This document shows positions 8,156-15,792 of a DNA stretch of 64,000 bases, in pieces. Source of the DNA: an uncultured bacterium (GTDB taxonomy: Bacteria; Elusimicrobiota; Elusimicrobia; Elusimicrobiales; Elusimicrobiaceae); NCBI GenBank assembly GCA_949291365.1, contig CASEVJ010000009.1, positions 39,234 through 103,233 on the forward strand, written 5' to 3'. The notes under the pieces are model-generated. The model was not told the origin of the DNA, made no database searches, and was given only the letters and a program-made list of their open reading frames with translations. Both the position numbers and the translations under genes were made by a program. The first letter of the stretch is position 1, and each line of letters begins with the position of its first letter.

Positions 8156-9622
8156 ATGAAAAAACTATTCCTTTTGTCAGTGTTTGTACTCGCCGCTGCG
8201 GCATTGTTTGCCAAAACAACGGTCATCTACCATACCAGCGATACACATGGTTTTTATTATCCCAGAAAAGGCCAGGGCGGTTTTGCTGCGCTGGCTTCTG
8301 TGGTAAAGAGCGGCCCGCAGCCGTATTTGCTGTTGGACAGCGGGGACTTTGCCAACGGCACAGCCGAGGCCAAAAATTCCAAAGGGCTTAAAAGCACAGC
8401 CCTGATGAATGCCGTGGGTTATCACGCCACGACTATCGGCAATCATGAATTTGATTTTTACGATGAGGGACTGGAGCCGCTGGTGCAAAACCTGAAGGCC
8501 CCGGTATTGGCGGCGAACTTTTTTGAGCGCAAAACCGGCAAATATCCGCCGTTGGTGCTGCCGTACCGCATTTTTAATGTAGACGGTGTAGATGTGGCGG
8601 TTATCGGCCTGGCCAACCGTACCCCGACTAATGACGGAAAAACGTATAAATTTACCAATCCTCTTTCTGCCCTGAAGAAAACATTGGCGGACGTGGAAAA
8701 AGAAAACCCCGATGTAGTCGTGGTGCTGGTGCATGACGGCCTGCGCGATGAAAAACACGGCACCCAAAGCTATGTGGCCAAAATAGGCAAAAAATTCGGC
8801 GGGCGCGTGCATGTGGTGCTGGGCGGACATGTGCACAATATCGTGCAGAATAAATATATTAACGGCGTATTGTTTGTAGAAAGCGGCTGCCATGTCCAAA
8901 ACGTCAGCAAAATCACCATAGAAACCGACGACCAGACCGGCCAGTTTGTTTCCGCCAAGTCGGAGCTTATCCCGCTGGTAATTGAAAAAGTGGGCGAAAA
9001 TGAAGAAGTGGCAAAATATGCAGAGACGCTCAAAGAGCCCGGCTTGGACGAGGTATTTGGGCAGGCCGCCTCTGACATCAGCCGCTATGCAGCCGTGCCG
9101 GAACATAAAGACGGCCCGTTAAACGACTGGATAGCAGATTTGGGCCGCGCCGCCGCCGGCACACAGATTTTTGTGCATAACAACGGCGGTACCCGTACGG
9201 ATATAGCGCAGGGCCCTATTACCCGGCGCGACACCACGGATATACATCCGTTTGACAACGGAATTGTAAAGATGACGGTGGACGGTAAATTTTTAAAATA
9301 TTTGGTTAAAAAATCTCTTTTGCCGCGCAGCTTGTTTACTTATTCCGGCATGACTATTACCTACCGCAATAAAAACGGCAAAGTAAAAGATTTGAAAATC
9401 TTTGTAGACGGCGAACCTGTGGAAAATCATAAAAAATATACACTGGCTACCAACTCCTATATCGGTTATGGCGGCAGTGAGGGCTGGCCGTTTAAGAAAA
9501 TCAAAGATGCCCACAAGCAGGAAATACCGGGCGTTACTATACGCAGCGTATTGGAAAATGGCTTGAAAACCCAATCCCCGGTAAAACCGCTGCCTACGGG
9601 GCGTATTGTGGAATTTAAATAA
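8156..9622 (+). CDS. exported 5'-nucleotidase / metallophosphoesterase (UshA-like, catalytically intact)
   Basis: 488 aa. Start is the ATG at 8156 ('MKKLFLLSVF'); a Sec signal peptide ends near 'LFAKT'. The N-terminal calcineurin-like domain carries the full set of metal ligands: 'HTSDTHG' (DxH), 'LLDSGDFANG' (GD), 'TIGNHEFDF' (GNHE), 'VLVHDGL' (H) and 'LGGHVHN' (GHxH). The C-terminal 5'-nucleotidase domain has 'NNGGTRTDI', the substrate-binding 'HPFDNGIVKM' region and 'YGGSEGWPF'. The family hydrolyses nucleotides, UDP-sugars or 2',3'-cyclic nucleotides in the periplasm. The next gene starts immediately at the stop codon and is a degenerate paralogue. Confidence 0.93.
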   Translation: MKKLFLLSVFVLAAAALFAKTTVIYHTSDTHGFYYPRKGQGGFAALASVVKSGPQPYLLLDSGDFANGTAEAKNSKGLKSTALMNAVGYHATTIGNHEFDFYDEGLEPLVQNLKAPVLAANFFERKTGKYPPLVLPYRIFNVDGVDVAVIGLANRTPTNDGKTYKFTNPLSALKKTLADVEKENPDVVVVLVHDGLRDEKHGTQSYVAKIGKKFGGRVHVVLGGHVHNIVQNKYINGVLFVESGCHVQNVSKITIETDDQTGQFVSAKSELIPLVIEKVGENEEVAKYAETLKEPGLDEVFGQAASDISRYAAVPEHKDGPLNDWIADLGRAAAGTQIFVHNNGGTRTDIAQGPITRRDTTDIHPFDNGIVKMTVDGKFLKYLVKKSLLPRSLFTYSGMTITYRNKNGKVKDLKIFVDGEPVENHKKYTLATNSYIGYGGSEGWPFKKIKDAHKQEIPGVTIRSVLENGLKTQSPVKPLPTGRIVEFK

Positions 9623-11119
9623 ATGCTGCGGGCCGTCCGTTTTCTCTTTTGTCTGTGCGTGACGTTGTTATGCCTGGGCTGCCACAGGACGCAGGCGCTT
9701 CCTTCGGCGTATCTATTTTTTACGTCGGATATAGAAGGGGTGTTCTGGTCGCGGCCGGAGCCGCGCTTTGGCAATGAAATGACGGGCGGTCTGGCGGTAT
9801 TAAAAGCATTCTTGGACAAACAAACCCTGCCCTATGTCTTGCTGGACGGCGGAAACTGGTACGCACAAACCCCGGAAGGTACGCTCTCTAAAGGGGAATA
9901 TTTCAATACGACGGCGGCCTCTCTTCCTTATGCCGGGCGTCTGTTTACCGATAAAGATTTGTTGTACAGCTGGGGTTCTTTGGGCTCCATTATTAAAAAA
10001 TCTCCTTTCCCGTTTATCCTCTCCAATGTAACAGCCGGCGGCAAAACACCGCCGGGCGCCAAACCCTGGCTGATTGTGCCGGCGGGAGAGTACCGCATTG
10101 GTATTTTGGGGGTGGTGGGGCGCCAAGCCGCCCAAGGGAAACGACGTACCGGGGGGTTGGTGGTGCAAGATGAAATAGAGGCCGCCCGGAAAACAGTCGG
10201 CATACTGCAGCAGAAAGGCGTAAATGCCATTGTATTAATGAGTGCCTTGGGCGCTGCGGACGATAAAGGCGGACTTACCGATGCGCGCTTGGCTGAAGAA
10301 GTGCCGGGCATTGACGTCATTTTAAGCTCCAACCTGGGTCGGGAAGCCGCCGAAACGCAGAAAGTGGGCCGTACGCTGATTGTGTATCCCGGCGCCAAAT
10401 TGGACAGTGTAGGACAGGTGGGGCTGTTTTTTGATAAGAACGGCCAGCTCTCCAATGTGCAGTTTGAAGATAAAGTGCTTTACCGCAGGGATTTTGGGGA
10501 GGACGCTTCTGTAGCTGAACAAATTGCTGCCGTACGCCGCAATGCCCGCGGGCCCATGAACCGCCCCGTCGGTAAATTGCCGCAGCCGTTGAACGGGGAT
10601 TTGGACGGGGAGTCTACATTAGGTAATTGGGCGGCGGACTGTATACGCAAATGGGCCAAAGCCGACGCGGCGATTATGAATGCCGACTCCCTGCGTGCAG
10701 ATTTGCCCGCTGGCGAAGTGACCCAATATGATTTGTATGAAGTGTATCCCTACGCCGACCATATTATGTTTTTGGACATCAAAGGCGTCGCTTTAAAGAA
10801 CGCTTTGGAACAGGGGCTTTCCGTCCCGCATAATTTTGCTCAGATTTCCGGATTGCGGGCCGATTACAACCCGCAGGCCATAGCCGGGAAACGTATTCGT
10901 TTTGTCACGCTTAACGGAGCAGCTTTGTCGCCGACTAAAGTATACCGCGTGGCAATTACCGACCACATGCTGGCGGGCGGTGCGGGGCACGATGCGTTTA
11001 TTGATTCGCTGGAATTTAAAAATACGCAGGTGGAAGTGCGCACGATATTGCGCTCATGCCTGGCTGGCTCCAAAGAGCCCGCGGCACCGGCGCTGGGCCG
11101 TTGGAGAAAAGTAGAATGA
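9623..11119 (+). CDS. exported 5'-nucleotidase paralogue lacking the metal-binding residues (pseudo-enzyme)
   Basis: 498 aa. The signal peptide contains 'LLCLGC', a weak lipobox, so it may be a lipoprotein. It aligns in order with the preceding UshA-like protein, but each metal motif is replaced: DxH becomes 'SDIEG', GD becomes 'LDGGNWY', GNHE becomes 'YSWGSLG', the single His is absent ('LMSALG'), and GHxH becomes 'SSNLGRE'. The C-terminal 5'-nucleotidase domain is well kept ('NADSLRADLPAGE', 'VYPYADHIMFL', 'YRVAITDHMLAGGAG'). Catalysis by the usual mechanism seems impossible; a binding or regulatory role toward its neighbour is inference. The ATG abuts the upstream stop, indicating coupled translation; its own stop overlaps dusB (ATGA). 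Confidence 0.88.
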   Translation: MLRAVRFLFCLCVTLLCLGCHRTQALPSAYLFFTSDIEGVFWSRPEPRFGNEMTGGLAVLKAFLDKQTLPYVLLDGGNWYAQTPEGTLSKGEYFNTTAASLPYAGRLFTDKDLLYSWGSLGSIIKKSPFPFILSNVTAGGKTPPGAKPWLIVPAGEYRIGILGVVGRQAAQGKRRTGGLVVQDEIEAARKTVGILQQKGVNAIVLMSALGAADDKGGLTDARLAEEVPGIDVILSSNLGREAAETQKVGRTLIVYPGAKLDSVGQVGLFFDKNGQLSNVQFEDKVLYRRDFGEDASVAEQIAAVRRNARGPMNRPVGKLPQPLNGDLDGESTLGNWAADCIRKWAKADAAIMNADSLRADLPAGEVTQYDLYEVYPYADHIMFLDIKGVALKNALEQGLSVPHNFAQISGLRADYNPQAIAGKRIRFVTLNGAALSPTKVYRVAITDHMLAGGAGHDAFIDSLEFKNTQVEVRTILRSCLAGSKEPAAPALGRWRKVE

Positions 11120-12087
11120 CATCCCCCGTAAAGCCCATTTCCATTGGCTCTTTTACCGCTCCCAATAATATCTGGCTGGCCCCGATGGCCGGGGTAACGG
11201 ACGGGCCTTTTAGGGCGCTGTGTTTGCGCGGTGGGGCCGGGGTGGTATGCGCGGAAATGGTGTCTGCCCATGCGCTGCATTATGCCAACCCGCGCAGCTT
11301 GCGCATGCTGCGTATAGACGAGCGGGAAAAACCGGTGTCCATGCAAATTTTCGGCTCGGACGAGCAGACGATTTGCGAAGCGGCCCGCGCCGCAGAAGCG
11401 CGCGGAGCCGATATTATAGATATTAATGCCGGCTGTCCGGTCAAAAAAATCAACAAAGCCGGCGCCGGCTGTGTGCTGATGAAAGACCCCGCCCACCTGG
11501 GCCGTTTGGTAGAAGCGGCGGTCAAGGCCGTAAAAGTGCCCGTCACGCTTAAAACCCGCATTTCCTTAAAACGAGGGGTATTGTTGGGGGACAACATTGC
11601 CCGCGTGGCGCAGGAGGCGGGAGCGGCGGCGGTCATTATGCATGCACGCGCCGCAGAAGACGTGCACAGCGGAGAGCCAAATCTGGACGCGCTGGCCCGG
11701 GTGTGCCAAGCGGTCAAAATACCAGTTATTGGAAACGGAGGCATTCATAACGGCCAAACCGCCCGGGCCTTTTTTGACGCGGGCTGTGCCGGCATTATGA
11801 TAGGCCGCGCCGCGGTGGGCAACCCGTTTATTTTTACCGATATACAGCAGGAGCTGGCTGGCGCGCAGCCGGCCCCGCTGAATAAACGGCGCCGGGTGGA
11901 AATCTATTTGGCGCTGATAGAAGAAAACATCGCCCGCTACGGTGAGAAAATAGGCGTCGGGCGCAGCAAAAAAACAGCCGGCTACTGGCTGCGGGATTTC
12001 CCTAACGCCGCAGAAGTGCGCGGGCGTTTTGTGCGTATGGAGACGCTGGCCGATATCCGCGCTTTGTTTAAAGAACTTGTTTTCTAA
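11116..12087 (+). CDS. dusB: tRNA-dihydrouridine synthase DusB
   Basis: 323 aa FMN enzyme reducing uridine to dihydrouridine in tRNA. The ATG at 11116 overlaps the stop of the upstream gene (ATGA) and GGAGAAAAG precedes it; an upstream in-frame ATG would only add residues read from the previous gene in another frame. Motifs: 'LAPMAGVTDGPFR' at the N-terminus, 'DINAGCPVKKI' with the catalytic Cys region 'GAGCVLMK', 'PVTLKTR', 'MHARAAED' and the FMN-phosphate loop 'GNGGIHNG' plus 'GIMIGRAAVGNP'. It is most like the DusB subgroup. Confidence 0.93.
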   Translation: MTSPVKPISIGSFTAPNNIWLAPMAGVTDGPFRALCLRGGAGVVCAEMVSAHALHYANPRSLRMLRIDEREKPVSMQIFGSDEQTICEAARAAEARGADIIDINAGCPVKKINKAGAGCVLMKDPAHLGRLVEAAVKAVKVPVTLKTRISLKRGVLLGDNIARVAQEAGAAAVIMHARAAEDVHSGEPNLDALARVCQAVKIPVIGNGGIHNGQTARAFFDAGCAGIMIGRAAVGNPFIFTDIQQELAGAQPAPLNKRRRVEIYLALIEENIARYGEKIGVGRSKKTAGYWLRDFPNAAEVRGRFVRMETLADIRALFKELVF

Positions 12088-12124
12088 TCTTTTTCCCATT
12101 CCCCTATACAGCGGCGTTTTGTTT

Positions 12125-12133
12125 TGGTATAAT
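12125..12133 (+). promoter_or_regulatory. extended -10 promoter element of rplM-rpsI
   Basis: TGGTATAAT about 78 nt before the rplM ATG, identical to the element in front of nifU and copA. The leader between it and rplM (12140-12210) contains 'GCGGCGGCC', and could hold autoregulatory structure; I see none that is convincing. Confidence 0.65.
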
Positions 12134-12210
12134 ATACAGGAAACCACGAGTCATTAATGCGGCGGCCACCACTCCGCTGCGCTTTAATAACAAAAGGTAA
12201 ACATAAACTT

Positions 12211-12636
12211 ATGACGAAAACTTTTCTGCCTTCCGTTAAGGAAGTTGAAACCACCCGTAAATGGCATCACATTGATGCTTCGGGCCAAACCCTGGGCAGA
12301 CTGGCCACCCGCGTGGCGGTATTGCTGATGGGCAAACACAAAAGAACCTATACCCCTCACATGGACTGCGGTGATTTTGTCGTTGTGACCAACACGGATA
12401 AAATCAAAGTAACCGGCAACAAAATGGAAGAAAAAATTTATTTCACCCATTCCGGCTACGCCAAAGGCGCCAAAGAAACGCCGCTTCGCCGCCAGTTTGA
12501 AAAAGACTCCACCAAAGTCTTGGAGCTGGCTGTGAAACGTATGTTGGACGTCAACCGCTTGCGCGCGCCGCGCCTCAAACGCTTGCGCCTGTTCAGCGGG
12601 GAAGAACATGAATTCGCCGGCAGATTTGCCAAATAA
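12211..12636 (+). CDS. rplM: 50S ribosomal protein L13
   Basis: 141 aa, the usual length. The start ATG at 12211 gives 'MTKTFLPSVKEVETTRKW'; an upstream in-frame start would add 18 non-family residues. Family motifs: 'KWHHIDASGQTLGRLAT', 'LMGKHKRTYTPHMDCGD', 'VVVTNTDKIKVTGNK' and 'LKRLRLFSGEEHEF'. It binds 23S rRNA early in large-subunit assembly. Followed 15 nt later by rpsI, the universal L13-S9 pair. Confidence 0.97.
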   Translation: MTKTFLPSVKEVETTRKWHHIDASGQTLGRLATRVAVLLMGKHKRTYTPHMDCGDFVVVTNTDKIKVTGNKMEEKIYFTHSGYAKGAKETPLRRQFEKDSTKVLELAVKRMLDVNRLRAPRLKRLRLFSGEEHEFAGRFAK

Positions 12637-12651
12637 GAGGGATAGAGTTTT

Positions 12652-13047
12652 ATGAACAATACCAAAGAAATTAAAACCGGCCGCCGCAAAACTTCTGTGG
12701 CGCAGGCCAGATTGGTAAAAGGCACCGGCGTTATTACCGTAAACGCCAAGGCCTTGGCTGACTATTTTAAAGGTCATGAAAAATTCCAAGCCACCGTCAA
12801 AGCTCCGCTTACGGTGACCAACTTGGAAAAAGAATATGACGTGACCGCCAAAGTGCAGGGCGGCGGTATTTCCGCCCAGGCCGGCGCTTTGCGCCACGCC
12901 ATTGCCCGCTCCGTGGCGGAAATCAGCGAAGAGCTGAAAAAGACCGTCAAAAAAGCTGGCTTTTTAACCCGCGACCCCCGCATGGTGGAAAGAAAGAAAC
13001 CGGGTCAGCCGGGTGCCAGAAAACGCTTCCAGTTCTCCAAACGTTAA
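12652..13047 (+). CDS. rpsI: 30S ribosomal protein S9
   Basis: 131 aa. Contains 'KTGRRKTSVAQARLVKGTG', 'GGGISAQAGALRHAIARS' and the conserved basic tail 'KPGQPGARKRFQFSKR' whose last residues contact P-site tRNA in the ribosome. GAGGGATAG serves as ribosome-binding site. Second gene of the rplM-rpsI operon, followed by a strong terminator. Confidence 0.97.
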   Translation: MNNTKEIKTGRRKTSVAQARLVKGTGVITVNAKALADYFKGHEKFQATVKAPLTVTNLEKEYDVTAKVQGGGISAQAGALRHAIARSVAEISEELKKTVKKAGFLTRDPRMVERKKPGQPGARKRFQFSKR

Positions 13048-13072
13048 GCGTTTTTGGCAGAGCATGTTTTAC

Positions 13073-13104
13073 AAACCCCTTCCTTCGGGAAGGGGTTTAC
13101 TTTT
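13073..13104 (+). terminator. intrinsic terminator of rplM-rpsI
   Basis: 11-bp stem AAACCCCTTCC / GGAAGGGGTTT around a TTCG tetraloop (13073-13098), followed by ACTTTT. Confidence 0.9.
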
Positions 13105-13125
13105 GGCCCGTGTTTTTGCCATAAT
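13096..13125 (+). promoter_or_regulatory. candidate promoter for the first structured RNA
   Basis: Extended -10 TGC-CATAAT (13117-13125) with a possible -35 TTTACT (13096-13101) at 18-nt spacing. The predicted transcription start is near 13132, at the beginning of a palindrome (TAGCGTA-AA-TACGCTA, 13131-13146). It sits just after the rpsI terminator and before no protein gene. Confidence 0.45.
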
Positions 13126-13131
13126 ATCTCT

Positions 13132-13323
13132 AGCGTAAATACGCTAAAAATTTGATACGTTAAATCGGCTCGTTTTTGGGTCCGCGTAAGCGGAGCACCC
13201 GGATTTCCGGGAGCTGTCACCCCGAAAGCGGCGTCGCCATTTAACTGTGTAACGCATTACACAGTAGGCAGCGCCGTTATTGGTTGTGTGACAGCTACCA
13301 ATAACGCAAGCGTTGCCTTTTTT
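13132..13323 (+). ncRNA. candidate small structured RNA, copy 1 (terminator-loop pseudoknot)
   Basis: No protein gene is supported here. In order: palindrome 13131-13146; hairpin 1 CCGC-GTAA-GCGG (13182-13193); hairpin 2 CCCGG-ATTT-CCGGG (13198-13211); strand S1a AGCTGTCAC (13212-13220); hairpin 3 ACTGTGTAA-CGCA-TTACACAGT (13244-13265); then an 18-bp terminator stem S2 (13267-13284 with 13297-13317, one 3-nt bulge, one G-U pair) followed by T6 (13318-13323). The 12-nt terminator loop 13285-13296 contains GTGACAGCT, the exact complement of S1a, so an H-type pseudoknot can form. The second copy about 510 nt downstream has the same layout with compensatory base changes. It was not recognised as a known RNA class; no downstream plus-strand gene suggests a stand-alone small RNA rather than a riboswitch. 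Confidence 0.6.
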
Positions 13324-13344
13324 GTTGGGCAGTTTTCTAAATAC

Positions 13345-13474
13345 CCCGTACGCACGGGGGGATATTACGCTCCCTGTGCTGCACGCCGCGGCGGCATATC
13401 CCCGCCGCGGCGGGGGAAAAGGGTGCTGGAAATGCACCGCCGGGGCCTGCCTGCGGCTTGGCCGTGCGTACGGG
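13345..13474. repeat. 13-bp inverted repeat enclosing GC-rich hairpins
   Basis: CCCGTACGCACGG at 13345-13357 is exactly inverted at 13462-13474. Between them lie a perfect 11-bp hairpin (13384-13394 with 13402-13412, CGCCGCGGCGG) and GGTGC/GCACC (13422-13426, 13434-13438). The left arm also lies in its own hairpin CCCCGT-ACGC-ACGGGG (13344-13359). It separates the two candidate small RNAs. Function unknown; a dispersed repeat or a further structured RNA are both possible. Confidence 0.6.
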
Positions 13475-13667
13475 CCAGCTCCTCTAGCGCAAACGAGCTG
13501 TCCGGAAGAGGTATCTTTCTGGGCGGATGTTGTATAAGGCGCGGCCTACAAACGGTTGGACAAGATGGGGCCGCCGGATTGTGCAGGATATGGGCAAGCG
13601 GTGTGGGGCTATTTGGCAAAGGCAAGATCGCCGATAGCCAGATACAGAGCCCCGGGCACGCACAGCA

Positions 13668-13673
13668 TATACT
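13668..13673 (+). promoter_or_regulatory. candidate -10 box for the second structured RNA
   Basis: TATACT placed so that transcription would start near 13681, about 10 nt before hairpin 1 of copy 2. No good -35 is visible; low confidence. Confidence 0.3.
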
Positions 13674-13680
13674 TGTGACT

Positions 13681-13828
13681 TTATTTTTAGCCCCGTTAGG
13701 GGACAGTCTCTTTCAGCAGAGACAGCTTTCACCTAAAAGTAAAGTTGTTTTTCCATGTAACGCTTTACATGGAGGCAGCTTTATTTTGGAATGGGTGAAA
13801 GCTTTCCGGAATATAAGCTGCTTTTTTT
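13681..13828 (+). ncRNA. candidate small structured RNA, copy 2 (terminator-loop pseudoknot)
   Basis: Same order of parts as the element at 13132-13323: hairpin 1 CCCC-GTTA-GGGG (13691-13702); hairpin 2 GTCTCT-TTCAGC-AGAGAC (13706-13723); S1a AGCTTTCACC (13724-13733); hairpin 3 CCATGTAA-CGCT-TTACATGG (13753-13772); AGGCAGC; then a 17-bp terminator stem (13775-13791 with 13804-13821, one bulged T, two G-U pairs) and T7 (13822-13828). The 12-nt loop 13792-13803 contains GGTGAAAGCT, the exact complement of S1a. Compared with copy 1 the S1 helix shows G-C to T-A covariation and hairpin 3 shows two compensatory pair changes. The 5' end is uncertain. Function unknown. Confidence 0.6.
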
Positions 13829-14150
13829 ATACCATCCCCCCGTCCGGACCGGTGCTATCCGGCCCGGCGACAAGCCCCCGGTACTCTCATCCCGGGGGCC
13901 TTTTATGTATAGAAAATTACTGGCATGCGGGGCTATTGCTATAAAATATTTTTATCCCGGATTTTAGTGGTGCCTAGATTTACGGGCCGGCGGTGTTTTG
14001 CCGAAAATGGGAAAAAGTACAAGGAATAGGTTAGGGGGCTGGTCGGTGAGCATAAAGACTTGGCCAGCCCTTGCAAGAAGCTGACGCACAGGGGAGAGTT
14101 TGGTATATGGGCCCAAAACGCCAGCCCAGGAAGTGTTCAGCCGTATCTAT
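13829..14150. other. gene-free stretch with a further terminator-like hairpin
   Basis: A GC-rich hairpin GCCCCCGG/CCGGGGGC (13874-13881, 13892-13899) followed by CTTTT looks like a plus-strand terminator, and GGGCTGG/CCAGCCC (14036-14042, 14064-14070) forms another hairpin. A 218-codon plus-strand frame spans 13288-13944 but has no credible start signal or protein features and runs through the structured RNAs. I see no gene. Confidence 0.5.
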
Positions 14151-14175
14151 AAAAACCCCCGCTTGGAAGCGGGGG
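14151..14175 (-). terminator. intrinsic terminator of the monomeric [FeFe] hydrogenase gene
   Basis: Stem CCCCCGCTT/AAGCGGGGG (14156-14164, 14167-14175); read on the minus strand it is followed by TTTTT. Confidence 0.85.
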
Positions 14176-14181
14176 CAAAAC

Positions 14182-15645
14182 TTATTTGTTTGCTTCTTTT
14201 TTCTCTTCAAAGACAGGCGCAATATGCGGACTGGCGTCCACCAGGTCTTTAATTGGTTTGATGACTTTGGCCTGGTTGCACAGGGTGCACGGGCCGCCAA
14301 TGCAGCCGCCTTTGCAGCTCATCACTTCCAATAGCTGGAAATCACCCACGCCTTTGGCGTATGCGTTAAGCATAAGCATAGATTTTTTGTCTAGGCCGTT
14401 AATCGTCATCATTTTAATCGGACGGTGCCCGTTGACGGCGGTTTCTACGGCTTTGGCTACGCCGCCGGTGACGCCGTAGTAGCGGCCTTCGCCAGAAATT
14501 TTGCTGTCCAGCGGGGTCTCTTCGCATTGGGCAGGGTCAATGCCGCGGGCGTCCAACAAGGCGCCCAATTCTTCATAGGTCATGACATAGTCCACATTGG
14601 GGTCTTCGCGCCCTTCCACCCGTTTGGACACACAGGGGCCCACAAAGACGACGGTATATCCGTTTTTCTTCTCAATTTCGGCGATATAAGACATCGGTGT
14701 ATGCGTATCGGACACATATTTTTGTAAAGCGGGCAGATGTTTTCTGACGGCCTGTATCCACGCCGAGCAGCAGGAAGTGGTCATGAATTTATCGCCGCGT
14801 TCCAGCCGTTCAATCAGCTCTTTGGCTTCGTGCCGGGTGGTAACGTCGGCCCCTTCGGCCACCTCGGTCACTTTGTCAAACCCGGCCTTTTTAACAGCGG
14901 TGAGCAGCTGCGGCAGCGTGGCGTTAAACTGGCCCACAATAGAGGGAGCCACCACCGCACATACCTTGCGCGTGCTCTTCATGGCACCTAAAATATCAAT
15001 CAGCTGGCTGCGCTCCATAATGGCGCCAAACGGGCAGGCATCCATACAGTGCCCGCAGGAAATGCATTTGTCAAAATCAATTTCCGCAAAGCCGTTTTCC
15101 CCTTTGTGTATGGCGTCTACCGGGCAGGATTGCTCGCACGGCACGGGTACATAGGTAATGGCATTATAGGGACAGGCCGCTTTGCATTGGCCGCAATTTT
15201 TGCATTTGTCAGGGTCAATGTGGCTTTTGCCATTGACCACTTTTACCGCGCCAAATTTACAGGCCGTTTCACAAGCGCGTGCCAGACAGCCCTGGCAGGC
15301 CTCGGTAACGATATGGCGGGCTTTGACGCACCCTTTGCAGGCGATGTCCAGCACAGTAAGAGGCGTTTCCGGGGTGTCTTTGCGTAGGAGCGCTTGTTTG
15401 GCGTAATCGTTTAAAGAGGTGGCTTCGTCGTCGGCTTCTACGGAACATCCCAGTGCTGCCAGTGTGCGCGCACGGAAAACGGCGCGTTCTTTATACACGC
15501 AGCAGCGTACGTCTAGCTTGGCGTCGCGCGGGATGACGTTGTACGGAATGCGGTAGGCCGCAGTTTCCAAAGTGCCTGCATCAAAAGCTTCTATCACTTT
15601 GCGCAGGGCTTGTCTTTTAAATCCGATGGCTTTGTTGTCGTTCAT
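14182..15645 (-). CDS. monomeric [FeFe] hydrogenase-like protein (group B-like)
   Basis: 487 aa, cytoplasmic. The N-terminal half carries several ferredoxin-type clusters, e.g. 'CKNCGQCKAACP', 'CEQSCPVDAI' and 'CISCGHCMDACP', plus a Cys-rich segment 'CKGCVKARHIVTEACQGC'. The C-terminal half has the three H-cluster signatures with all four cluster Cys present: L1 'TTSCCSAW' (about residue 290), L2 'VGPCVSKR' (about 335) and L3 'EVMSCKGGCIGGPC' (about 440). The L2 'GPC' instead of 'MPC' and L3 'GGPC' ending fit my recollection of the group B/monomeric class rather than the group A enzyme encoded at 61.7 kb. Its partner is probably ferredoxin; direction (H2 evolution or sensing) is not settled by sequence. 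TGGTAAAAT sits 9 nt before the ATG and there is no SD. Confidence 0.88.
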   Translation of the reverse strand: MNDNKAIGFKRQALRKVIEAFDAGTLETAAYRIPYNVIPRDAKLDVRCCVYKERAVFRARTLAALGCSVEADDEATSLNDYAKQALLRKDTPETPLTVLDIACKGCVKARHIVTEACQGCLARACETACKFGAVKVVNGKSHIDPDKCKNCGQCKAACPYNAITYVPVPCEQSCPVDAIHKGENGFAEIDFDKCISCGHCMDACPFGAIMERSQLIDILGAMKSTRKVCAVVAPSIVGQFNATLPQLLTAVKKAGFDKVTEVAEGADVTTRHEAKELIERLERGDKFMTTSCCSAWIQAVRKHLPALQKYVSDTHTPMSYIAEIEKKNGYTVVFVGPCVSKRVEGREDPNVDYVMTYEELGALLDARGIDPAQCEETPLDSKISGEGRYYGVTGGVAKAVETAVNGHRPIKMMTINGLDKKSMLMLNAYAKGVGDFQLLEVMSCKGGCIGGPCTLCNQAKVIKPIKDLVDASPHIAPVFEEKKEANK

Positions 15646-15654
15646 ATTATTTAT

Positions 15655-15663
15655 ATTTTACCA
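15655..15663 (-). promoter_or_regulatory. extended -10 element immediately before the hydrogenase start
   Basis: Minus-strand TGG-TAAAAT ending 9 nt before the ATG at 15645; the predicted leader is only about 0-3 nt, with no ribosome-binding site. Confidence 0.55.
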
Positions 15664-15792
15664 TATTTGGCCCGGGCTTCCGCGGGCGCAGCGGTACCGG
15701 AGAGAGGGGACTAATGAGCGGCATGGCCGCTATTTTGCCCGGCGCGGACGGAAAAGGATCGGGCAGCGGCGTGCCCAAACAAATATTCGTGG

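Noticed and set aside
8177..9106. 309-codon minus-strand frame opposite the 5'-nucleotidase gene
   Set aside because: The plus-strand protein has full family motifs; the antisense frame has none.
13144..13437. 97-codon minus-strand frame in the same region
   Set aside because: Starts inside a GC hairpin, no SD, no domain; explained by the structured plus-strand RNA.
13132..13828. Known housekeeping RNAs (tmRNA, RNase P RNA, SRP RNA) for the structured region
   Set aside because: None of the conserved sequence blocks of these RNAs that I know is present, and the paired layout with two terminators does not fit them.
13288..13944. 218-codon open frame on the plus strand
   Set aside because: It crosses both candidate RNAs and their terminators, has no ribosome-binding site, and its composition (Gly, Arg, Cys, Ser rich) looks like translated hairpin DNA.
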